A stretch of DNA of 64,000 nucleotides. Origin: Streptomyces sp. NBC_00370 (GTDB lineage Bacteria; Actinomycetota; Actinomycetes; Streptomycetales; Streptomycetaceae). Positions 55,049 to 61,936 of this stretch are shown piece after piece. The notes beneath the pieces were generated by a model that ran no database searches, was not told the DNA's origin, and saw nothing but the letters and a program-made list of their open reading frames with translations. The position numbers and the translations under genes were made by a program. Location: positions 7,882,001 through 7,946,000 of the forward strand of contig NZ_CP107968.1 in NCBI RefSeq assembly GCF_036084755.1, given 5' to 3'. Position 1 is the first letter of the stretch; each line of letters opens with the position of its first letter.

Positions 55049-55543
55049 GTGAAATTTGATGCGATTGATCAAGCGATTCTGCGGGAGTTGCAGAACGACG
55101 CACGGCAGACCAACCGTGATCTCGCGGCGAAGACCGGTGTCTCGCCCTCCACGTCCCTGGAACGGGTGAAGCTGCTGCGCGAGCGCGGTGTGATCACCGG
55201 CTACCACGCGACGGTCGACCTCGACGCGATGGGACGGCCCGTACAGGCGCTCATCTCCGTCCGGATCCGGCCGCCCGCCCGGCCCGTCATCGAGGGGTTC
55301 CGCGAGTGGGCGGCGCGGCTGCCCGAGGTGATCGGCCTCTTCGTCACCTCGGGCGCCCATGACTTCCTGCTGCATGTCGCGGTGCCGGACGTGAACGGCG
55401 TCTACGCGTTCGTGATCGACCGGCTCACCGAGCGGCGTGAGGTGGCCGACGTGCAGACGACGCTGGCCTACGAACATGTCAGGACCCCTCGCATCGACCC
55501 GGCGGGCGAGCCGCGCGCCTCGACGGACACGAACCGTCGATAA
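55049..55543 (+). CDS. Lrp/AsnC-family transcriptional regulator
   Basis: The 164-residue protein has the N-terminal winged helix (FDAIDQAILRELQNDARQTN, RDLAAKTGVSPSTSLERVKL) and the C-terminal RAM ligand-binding domain (ITGYHATVDLDAMGRPVQAL; GAHDFLLHVAVPDVNGVYAF). Start GTG behind AAAGGGG. It forms amino-acid-responsive oligomers and most likely regulates the divergent DUF2000 gene and itself. Confidence 0.92.
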   Translation: MKFDAIDQAILRELQNDARQTNRDLAAKTGVSPSTSLERVKLLRERGVITGYHATVDLDAMGRPVQALISVRIRPPARPVIEGFREWAARLPEVIGLFVTSGAHDFLLHVAVPDVNGVYAFVIDRLTERREVADVQTTLAYEHVRTPRIDPAGEPRASTDTNRR

Positions 55544-55600
55544 CAAAAGAGTGTCCGGTCAGCCATGTGGGCCGGTGCACAGACCGGATCATGGATCGGC

Positions 55601-56719
55601 TCACAGCGCGCCGAGATCCACCGCCTCGGCCAGCGCGCGCATGCCCGCGTCGTTCGGATGCAGATGGTCGCCGCAGTCGAACTCCGCCAGTAGCCGTAGC
55701 GGGTCCCGAGGGTCACGCATGGTCCGGTCGAAGTCGATGACGGTGTCGAACGTCCCGGCCGTGCGGATGTACGCGTTGACCTCCTGCCGTACGGCTTCGG
55801 CCGTCTCCGACCAGGCCGGCCAGCCGTGGAACGGCATGATCGTCCCGACGGCCAGCCGCAGCCCCGCCGCGCCGACACGGGCGGCGATCTCCTCCAGCGC
55901 GGCGGTCATCGACCGCGCCGACGGCGTGGGATCCGCCTTGGTGTCGTTGACACCCTCCAGCAGTACGACGGTGCGTACGCCCGCGTGGGAGAGGACGTCG
56001 CGGTCGAGCCGGTGGAGCGCGCTCTCGCCCGATCCGTCCGCGAGCAGCATGTTCCCCGAGATGCCCGCGTTCGCGACGCCGCGCACCGAGCCGCCCGCCG
56101 GGTCGGCGAGCAGCCGGCGCGCGAGGAAGTCCGGCCAGCGGCGGTTGGTGTCGTCCGTGGAGGCCGAGCCGTCGGTGATCGAGTCCCCGAGGGTCACCAC
56201 CGCGGTCGTCCCCGGCTCGGCCCGCACGGTGATCGCGTCCAGGTGCAGCCACGACTGGGTCTGCTCGATGTAGGGGCCCGGTCCGTGCCCGGCCGCCTGG
56301 TCGCCCTTGGCGAGGTACGAGGTCTGCCCCGCCCGTACGTGGCCCGTGGCGGTGCCGGCCGCGTCCGGCACGTACAGGCTGACCGCGAGATCGGCCCGCG
56401 CGGGGAACCGGCCGGACAGCGGGTCGCTGTGCGCGGCCCCGCCCGGCGGGATCGTGACCGACGGAGCGCCGTCGAAGGTGAGCGGGCGGTTGGTCCCCGC
56501 GCCGACCTCGGCCCCGGCGGCGGCTGTTCCGACGTACACCGGACCGATGGTCACGGGACGTTCGCCGAACGCGTTCGACAGCCGGACACGCAGGTCCCGG
56601 CCCCCGACGCTGGTGCGGACCACCAGCCGGTGCGTGCGGTCGGCGACGGCCTCGCCGAGCCGGTCGGCGCTCGCCGCCCAGGTGACGACGGTCGGCCGGG
56701 GGTCGGGAGCTGTCGGCAT
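55601..56719 (-). CDS. SGNH/GDSL-family hydrolase (lipase/esterase)
   Basis: The 372-residue protein has the SGNH blocks: nucleophile Ser in VVTLGDSITDGSAS, block II Gly in NAGISGNMLL, block III Asn in LLEGVNDTKAD, and the Asp/His pair in GDHLHPNDAGMRAL near the C-terminus. A ~170-residue N-terminal beta domain precedes it (LVVRTSVGGRDLRVRLSNAF). No signal peptide is seen at this start, although related proteins are often secreted. An upstream frame to 56770 is open but has no better start. Substrate is an ester, possibly of a polysaccharide. Confidence 0.88.
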   Translation of the reverse strand: MPTAPDPRPTVVTWAASADRLGEAVADRTHRLVVRTSVGGRDLRVRLSNAFGERPVTIGPVYVGTAAAGAEVGAGTNRPLTFDGAPSVTIPPGGAAHSDPLSGRFPARADLAVSLYVPDAAGTATGHVRAGQTSYLAKGDQAAGHGPGPYIEQTQSWLHLDAITVRAEPGTTAVVTLGDSITDGSASTDDTNRRWPDFLARRLLADPAGGSVRGVANAGISGNMLLADGSGESALHRLDRDVLSHAGVRTVVLLEGVNDTKADPTPSARSMTAALEEIAARVGAAGLRLAVGTIMPFHGWPAWSETAEAVRQEVNAYIRTAGTFDTVIDFDRTMRDPRDPLRLLAEFDCGDHLHPNDAGMRALAEAVDLGAL

Positions 56720-56781
56720 GGCGGAGCGTGGTCCTTTCGCGCTGAAGATCGACAAGAGGACCCTACCCATCAGGTGTTAGC

Positions 56782-56810
56782 GTTAAGTGAGAGGAAAACT
56801 ATCGCTTAAC
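56782..56810. promoter_or_regulatory. Inverted repeat GTTAAGTG...CGCTTAAC before the SDR gene
   Basis: The 8-base arms at 56782-56789 and 56803-56810 match at all but one position and are AT-rich against the background. They lie 19-47 bases before the SDR start codon, where a repressor would block transcription. No adjacent regulator gene. Confidence 0.4.
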
Positions 56811-56828
56811 CGTGAGACGAAGGCAGAC

Positions 56829-57677
56829 ATGACTCAGACCTGGCTGATCACCGGTAGCTCCCGCGGTCTCGGCCGCGCACTGACCGAAGCGGTCCTGGAG
56901 GACGGCGACAACGTGGTCGCGACGGCCCGCCGCCCCGAGCAACTGGACGACCTCGTACAGAAGTACGGCGACCGGATCAGGGCCACCGCCCTCGACGTCA
57001 CGGACGCCGAGGCGGCCCGCGCCGCCGTCCGGCTCGCCGTCGACACCTTCGGCAGGCTCGACGTCGTCGCCAACAACGCCGGATACGCCAACTCCGCCCC
57101 CATCGAGGAGATGGCGGAGGACGACTACCGCGCCCAGATCGAGACCAATCTCTTCGGCGTCGTCAATGTCACCAGGGCGGCGCTGCCGGTGCTGCGCGAG
57201 CAGCGCTCGGGACGCTTCATCCAGTACTCGTCCGTCGGCGGACGGGTCGGCGGCACCCCGGGGATGGGCGCCTACCAGACCGCCAAGTACGCGGTCGAGG
57301 GCTTCTCCGAGGTCCTCAGCAACGAGGTGGCCCCCTTCGGGATCAAGGTCGTCATCGTGGAGCCCGGCGCCTTCCGCACGGACTGGCAGGGCTCGTCCAT
57401 GCGCAGGCACGAGGTCGGCGCCGACTACGACAGCACCGTCGGCGCCATGAACCGCTACCGCGAAGCCAACAACGGCAACCAGCCAGGCGACCCGGCGCGC
57501 GCCGCGAAGGCCGTCATCGACGTGGCCCGGCTCGACGACCCGCCGCTGCGGCTGCTCCTCGGGGCGGGTGCGGTGGAGAGCGCGCGGATGTCGGCGGCGA
57601 CCCGGGCGGCCGAGATCGAGGAGTGGGCCGAGGTCGGCAACTCGGCGGACTTCCCGCAGGACGCGGCCGACAGCTGA
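56829..57677 (+). CDS. Short-chain dehydrogenase/reductase
   Basis: The 282-residue SDR has TWLITGSSRGLGRALTEAVL as cofactor motif, NNAG (VVANNAGYAN), catalytic Ser in YSSVGGRVGG and Tyr/Lys in YQTAKYAVEGFSEVL, then PGAFRTDW. This is the oxidoreductase group often annotated as YusZ/PA-type SDR in actinobacteria. Arg in TARRPEQL favours NADP. Substrate unknown. Flanked by the operator-like repeat upstream and a strong terminator downstream. Confidence 0.92.
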   Translation: MTQTWLITGSSRGLGRALTEAVLEDGDNVVATARRPEQLDDLVQKYGDRIRATALDVTDAEAARAAVRLAVDTFGRLDVVANNAGYANSAPIEEMAEDDYRAQIETNLFGVVNVTRAALPVLREQRSGRFIQYSSVGGRVGGTPGMGAYQTAKYAVEGFSEVLSNEVAPFGIKVVIVEPGAFRTDWQGSSMRRHEVGADYDSTVGAMNRYREANNGNQPGDPARAAKAVIDVARLDDPPLRLLLGAGAVESARMSAATRAAEIEEWAEVGNSADFPQDAADS

Positions 57678-57716
57678 CGGCGCGGCTGGTGTCCCGCGGC
57701 GGACGCACGGCGCTGC

Positions 57717-57757
57717 GGGGGTCCCGTACCGGCACTTCTGTCCGGTACGGGACCCCC
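57717..57757. terminator. Strong bidirectional hairpin terminator
   Basis: GGGGGTCCCGTACCGG (57717-57732) pairs perfectly with CCGGTACGGGACCCCC (57742-57757) around a 9-base loop. It separates the convergent SDR and ABC-exporter genes. Confidence 0.85.
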
Positions 57758-57764
57758 GCCCGCG

Positions 57765-59552
57765 TTACCCGAGCCTGCGCGGCTGGAGCGTCGTCGCGTA
57801 CGTGCCGCCGCTCGCCAGCAGCTCATGATGGCTGCCCGCCTCGACGATGCGGCCCTGGTCCATCACCACGATGCGGTCGGCGTTCTGGATGGTGGAGAGC
57901 CGGTGGGCCACCACGAACACGGTCCGGCCCCGGACCAGCCGGGTCAGCGCGTCCTGGATCAGTCCCTCCGACCGGTTGTCGAGCGCGGACGTCGCCTCGT
58001 CCAGCACCAGGATCCTGGGGTCCCTGATCAGCGCCCTCGCGATGGCCAGCCGCTGCTTCTGGCCGCCGGAGAGCCGCGCGCCGCGCTGCCCCACCACCGT
58101 GTCGATCCCGTCGGGCAGCCTGCGCACGAACTCCATCGCGTTGGCCGCCTCCAGGGCCTCGCGCAAGGCGGTTTCGTCGGCGCCGCCCTCCAGGCCGTAC
58201 GTCACGTTCTCCCTGATCGTCCCCTCGAAGAGGATCGACTCCTGCGGCACGACGGACAGGAAACGCCGGTAGGTGCGCAGATCCAGGGCCGCCATGTCCG
58301 AGCCGTCCAGCAGGATGCGGCCCTCGGTCGGCCGGATGAAGCCGATCAGCAGATTGAGGATCGTGGACTTCCCCGCACCCGACGCACCGACCAGCGCCAC
58401 GGTCTCGCCCGGCCGCACGGTCAGCTCGAAGTCCCGTACGGACGGCTCGGCGGCCTCCGGGTAGCGGAAGCCCATCCCCTGGAAGTCGATCCGGCCGCCG
58501 ACCTCGGCGACGGACGTCTTACCTTCGTTGCTCTCCAGGTCGGGCGCCTGCAGCACCTCACCGATCGAACGCACCGACTCCAGGCCCTTGGAGATGATCG
58601 GGGTCAGATTCATCAGTGTCATCAGCGAAGCGGTCAGCGCGGTGAAGAAGCTGCTGATCATCACCACGTCGCCGGCCGATATGGAGAGCCAGCCGTAGTA
58701 GGCGACGAGCGCCGAACCGGTGAGACAGGCGACCGCCATGGTGTTGAGCAGGATCCAGGAGAGCGACCCGAAGCGGCCGTTGAGCACGTCGAGCCGGAAC
58801 CCGGTGGTCAGCACCCGCTCCAGCGTGTTGTCCACGCGATGCAGGGCAGTGCGCTCCAGGCCGTGCGCGCGGGTGATCGGGATGAGTGTGGTCATCTCGC
58901 CGACCCGTGACGACAGCCGTTCGATCTCCAGCCGGAACTCCTCGTTGTTGCTGCGGATGCGCGAGCGCAGTCTGCGCACCAGCAGCGCTGCCAGCGGTAC
59001 GACGACGAGGAACACCGGCAGCACGATGGGGGTGCGGAAGCCGATCACGACGAGCCCGCCGAGCAGCGTCATGATGGCGCCGAGCCCCAGGTCGGCGCTC
59101 TGCTGGGTCATCGTCTCCACCGCCTCGACGTCCCGTACGACCTTGGTCTGCAGAACGCCGGCGCTGACCCGGGCGTGATACCCGATGGACAGGTACTGCA
59201 TCCGCCGGCACAGCGCCGAGCGCAGTTCCCTGCCCATCCTGCGGATGCTGGCGCTCATCAGGCGCGAGTAGAGGACGGCGAGCGGAAAGTTCAGGACGAG
59301 GACGAAGACGAGGGCCCCGGCGTTGTACCAGAGCTCGGCGACCGGCTTGTGGTCCACGACCACGTCGATGATGTTCGCCGTGATCAGCGGCAGCAGCCAG
59401 ACCGGTATGTGCTTCACGGAGAAGACGGCCACGGCGAGCAACAGCCTGCGGCGGTCGGGACGGAAGAGATAGGCGAGAGTCCGGAGCGGATGCTCCCCGG
59501 AGTAGTGGTGGTCCAGCGGGCTGGAACGCGGGGTGCAATCGGGTTTATGCAT
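57765..59552 (-). CDS. ABC exporter, fused membrane and ATPase domains (MsbA/LmrA type)
   Basis: The 595-residue half-transporter has six membrane helices (residues ~45-310) and a C-terminal ABC domain: Walker A LVGASGAGKSTILNLL, signature RLSGGQKQRLAIARAL, Walker B ILVLDEATSALD and H-loop VVAHRLSTI. It works as a homodimer or with a partner, exporting a lipid, peptide or drug. The frame stays open far upstream on the opposite strand of the phosphatase gene; the ATG at 59552 is the first start that fits the family and lies before the divergent gene. Confidence 0.92.
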   Translation of the reverse strand: MHKPDCTPRSSPLDHHYSGEHPLRTLAYLFRPDRRRLLLAVAVFSVKHIPVWLLPLITANIIDVVVDHKPVAELWYNAGALVFVLVLNFPLAVLYSRLMSASIRRMGRELRSALCRRMQYLSIGYHARVSAGVLQTKVVRDVEAVETMTQQSADLGLGAIMTLLGGLVVIGFRTPIVLPVFLVVVPLAALLVRRLRSRIRSNNEEFRLEIERLSSRVGEMTTLIPITRAHGLERTALHRVDNTLERVLTTGFRLDVLNGRFGSLSWILLNTMAVACLTGSALVAYYGWLSISAGDVVMISSFFTALTASLMTLMNLTPIISKGLESVRSIGEVLQAPDLESNEGKTSVAEVGGRIDFQGMGFRYPEAAEPSVRDFELTVRPGETVALVGASGAGKSTILNLLIGFIRPTEGRILLDGSDMAALDLRTYRRFLSVVPQESILFEGTIRENVTYGLEGGADETALREALEAANAMEFVRRLPDGIDTVVGQRGARLSGGQKQRLAIARALIRDPRILVLDEATSALDNRSEGLIQDALTRLVRGRTVFVVAHRLSTIQNADRIVVMDQGRIVEAGSHHELLASGGTYATTLQPRRLG

Positions 59553-59693
59553 GGGGAGCGAAGTCCTCTTTCGGAAGCGATGACACGCGCTCGACGTGCA
59601 GACAGGCAGTCTCCTCCGTACGGACCCCGGCGGAAAGCGGTTTCGGGCCGCGCTCGACAGGTGACACCGGACAAACGATGAGAAGCTGGGCGC

Positions 59694-61394
59694 ATGGCTG
59701 ATGGGGGCGCAGGACCGGCTGCCGTGTCCCTGCCGGACGACTGGCCCGCCCATCCGGACTTGAGCCTCGCGCTCAACCGCATGGGCAGTTTCGACTGGGA
59801 TTACGACAGCGGTCTGCTGCACCTGGACCCGTCGGCGCTGGAAGTCCTCGGCCTGCCCGCCGAGAGCTACGACAGCCGCCCCCAGACCGTCACGGACCAG
59901 ATCCCGCCCTACGAGGCGGCCCGCCTCGAAGCACACATCAACCGGTCGATCCGCGACCACGAGGACTCCTACGGCGCGTACTACCGGATCCGCGACGCCA
60001 GAGGCGCGCTGCGCTGGATCCACGCCCAGGCACACATCAAGTACGACGGCGAGCAGCCGCTGCGGATCATCGGCATCGTGCGCGGCGCCGACGAGGAGCT
60101 GGCCGAGGCGGCCGCGCGCAACGAGCTGGACGAGGGGCGCCGCAGACTCACCGACGTGGTGGAGGGGACGACGGCCCTGCTGGCGAGTGCCGGCACGGTC
60201 AAGGAGGTCATGGGCGTCCTGCGGGACGAGGACGCGCTCGGCCACCTGGGAGCGGTGAACGTGATCCTCGGGGTGCTGGAGGGCGGCCGGCTCATGCTCT
60301 CCACCGAGGGGCGCGCCGACCAGTACGACCCCCAGCTCGAATCCACCAAGGTCGAGGCACCGCTGCCGATAAGCGAGGCGGTCCGCACCGAGCGGCCGAT
60401 CTTCGTCTCGTCCCGGCAGGAGTACCGCACGCGCTACCCGGAGCTCTGGCCCGTCATCGAACCGCTGCGGGTCGGCTCCGGCGCGTATCTGCCGCTGATC
60501 GCCCAGGGCCGGACGATCGGCGCGCTGGCGCTGCTCTACCCGGAGCGCGGCGAGTTCCGCGACGAGGAACGCAATCTGCTGGTCACGCTCGGCAGCAGCA
60601 TCGCGCAGAGCCTCCAGCGCGCCATGCTCTTCGAACAGGAACACGACCTCGCCGAGGGGCTTCAGCAGGCGATGCTGCCCCGGTACATCCCGAACGTCCC
60701 CGGGGCGCGCGTCGCCGTCCGCTACCGCTCCGCGCGGCTCGGCAGGAACGTCGGCGGTGACTGGTACGACGTGATCCCGCTGCCGGGCGGCCAGGTGGGC
60801 GTGACGATCGGTGACGTACAGGGACACGACACCGATGCCTCGGTGGTCATGGGACAGCTGCGGATGGTGCTCTGGGCATACGCGGCCGAGGGCCACCCGC
60901 CGGCCACCGCGATGGCCCGCACCTCGACGTTCCTGAACGAGCTGGACACCGACCGCTTCGCCACCTGCACCTACGTCCAGGTGGACATGACGACGGGTCA
61001 GCTGCGGATCGTACGGGCGGGCCACCTCGACGCCCTGCTGCGCCGCGCCGACGGATCCAGCGAGTGGATCGCGGCGGCCGGCGGACTGCCGCTCGGTCTC
61101 TCGGCGGACTTCGCCGGTCCCGGCGGCATCAACTACCCGGTGACCAGCGGGGTGCTGGGCCCCGGCGAGACGCTGCTGCTGTGCACCGACGGTCTGGTGG
61201 AACTGCCGGGCATCGATCTGGGCAACCGGCTCGAAGTGCTCCGGCAGACGGTCAGCTCGGGGCCGTCCGACATCGAGGAACTGGCCGATCTGCTCGGGCA
61301 TGTGGTGGGGGACCAGGGCGGCAGCGACGACGTGGCCATGGTGCTGCTGCAACGCGACGGCGCGGGTGCGCCCGAGCGGATCAGGACCTGGTGA
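59694..61394 (+). CDS. PAS/GAF-domain SpoIIE-type (PP2C) serine phosphatase
   Basis: The 566-residue protein has an N-terminal PAS domain (MGSFDWDYDSGLLHLDPSAL; YRIRDARGALRWIHAQAHIK), a GAF domain (~residues 150-310, with GSGAYLPLIAQGRTIGALAL) and a C-terminal SpoIIE phosphatase. The last is marked by LAEGLQQAMLPRYIPNVPGA, metal-binding Asp in NVGGDWYDVIPL (near 353) and GVTIGDVQGHDTDASVVMGQ, and DDVAMVLLQ at the end. Such proteins dephosphorylate anti-anti-sigma factors and are very numerous in Streptomyces. The PAS and GAF domains would sense a small molecule, redox state or light. No sigma or anti-sigma gene is adjacent. Confidence 0.93.
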   Translation: MADGGAGPAAVSLPDDWPAHPDLSLALNRMGSFDWDYDSGLLHLDPSALEVLGLPAESYDSRPQTVTDQIPPYEAARLEAHINRSIRDHEDSYGAYYRIRDARGALRWIHAQAHIKYDGEQPLRIIGIVRGADEELAEAAARNELDEGRRRLTDVVEGTTALLASAGTVKEVMGVLRDEDALGHLGAVNVILGVLEGGRLMLSTEGRADQYDPQLESTKVEAPLPISEAVRTERPIFVSSRQEYRTRYPELWPVIEPLRVGSGAYLPLIAQGRTIGALALLYPERGEFRDEERNLLVTLGSSIAQSLQRAMLFEQEHDLAEGLQQAMLPRYIPNVPGARVAVRYRSARLGRNVGGDWYDVIPLPGGQVGVTIGDVQGHDTDASVVMGQLRMVLWAYAAEGHPPATAMARTSTFLNELDTDRFATCTYVQVDMTTGQLRIVRAGHLDALLRRADGSSEWIAAAGGLPLGLSADFAGPGGINYPVTSGVLGPGETLLLCTDGLVELPGIDLGNRLEVLRQTVSSGPSDIEELADLLGHVVGDQGGSDDVAMVLLQRDGAGAPERIRTW

Positions 61395-61400
61395 AGCGGC

Positions 61401-61500
61401 CGCCCCCCTTTTTTTGAGGCTCGGTTCGCCTCCGGGGCGCTGCAAGCCACTGCCCCCCTTTTTTAGGGGCTCGGTTCGCCTCCGGGGCGCCTTATGCCAC
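61401..61500. repeat. Two tandem 50-bp repeats with poly-C/poly-T tracts
   Basis: Positions 61401-61450 and 61451-61500 are near-identical units: a C6-T6/7 tract, then GGCTCGGTTCGCCTCCGGGG with a trailing CGC, a 6-base variable stretch and CCAC. They begin seven bases after the phosphatase stop. The first unit may add transcription termination through its T-run. No coding frame crosses them convincingly. Confidence 0.75.
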
Positions 61501-61504
61501 TGTC

Positions 61505-61733
61505 GACGGTCGACCGTGCTCGGTCCGCTCGTCCCTCGCGGGCCTGCGCGCGCTCTCCCTTTCGACAGCGGCGCGCCCCTTCGGCTCACTCGCCACGTGA
61601 TGGGGGCGGGCCGGGACGGTCAACGCGGCGCTTTGAGCCTCCGTGGACGGTCGACCGTCCACGCCCCGCTCGTTCCTCGCGGGCCTGTGCGCGCTCTCTC
61701 TCGACAGCGGCGCGCCCCTTCGGCTCACTTGCC
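61505..61733. repeat. Two ~90-bp direct repeats, each with a GACGGTCGACCGT palindrome
   Basis: Unit A (61505-61594) and unit B (61646-61733) share the order palindrome, CGCTCGT-CCTCGCGGGCCTG, GCGCGCTCTC, TCGACAGCGGCGCGCCCCTT and CGGCTCACT-GCC, with a few substitutions. In unit B the palindrome grows to a perfect 20 bp (61643-61662, GTGGACGGTCGACCGTCCAC). Together with the preceding tandem repeats they fill the 542-base gap 61395-61936, where I see no gene. They look like a mobile or dispersed intergenic element. Confidence 0.7.
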
Positions 61734-61936
61734 GGCGAATCGCAGGTGTGACGGCCGCTCGGTCCCGCTTCGGGCCGATACGGTCGAACCGTGTCACGGC
61801 CTGTTCGCCCCGACTTTCCCCTGGCCCCCTGGCCCATCGGTGTGCGCACCGCGATGCTTGCCGCCGACAGCGCTTGCTAGGCCATCCGCATCTGGTCTGG
61901 CCTAGGGGCGTAACCCAGCTCATTCCAGGAGAACTT

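Noticed and set aside
55554..55588. Inverted repeat TCCGGTC...GACCGGA as a terminator between the Lrp and SGNH genes
   Set aside because: Only seven bases per arm around a 21-base loop, which is weaker than the other hairpins listed.
59553..61589. Upstream extension of the ABC-exporter frame on the minus strand
   Set aside because: The extension is antisense to the phosphatase gene and carries no motif; the exporter begins normally at 59552.
61401..61733. CRISPR array
   Set aside because: Repeat units are 50 and ~90 bases with only two copies each, no regular unique spacers and no cas genes nearby.
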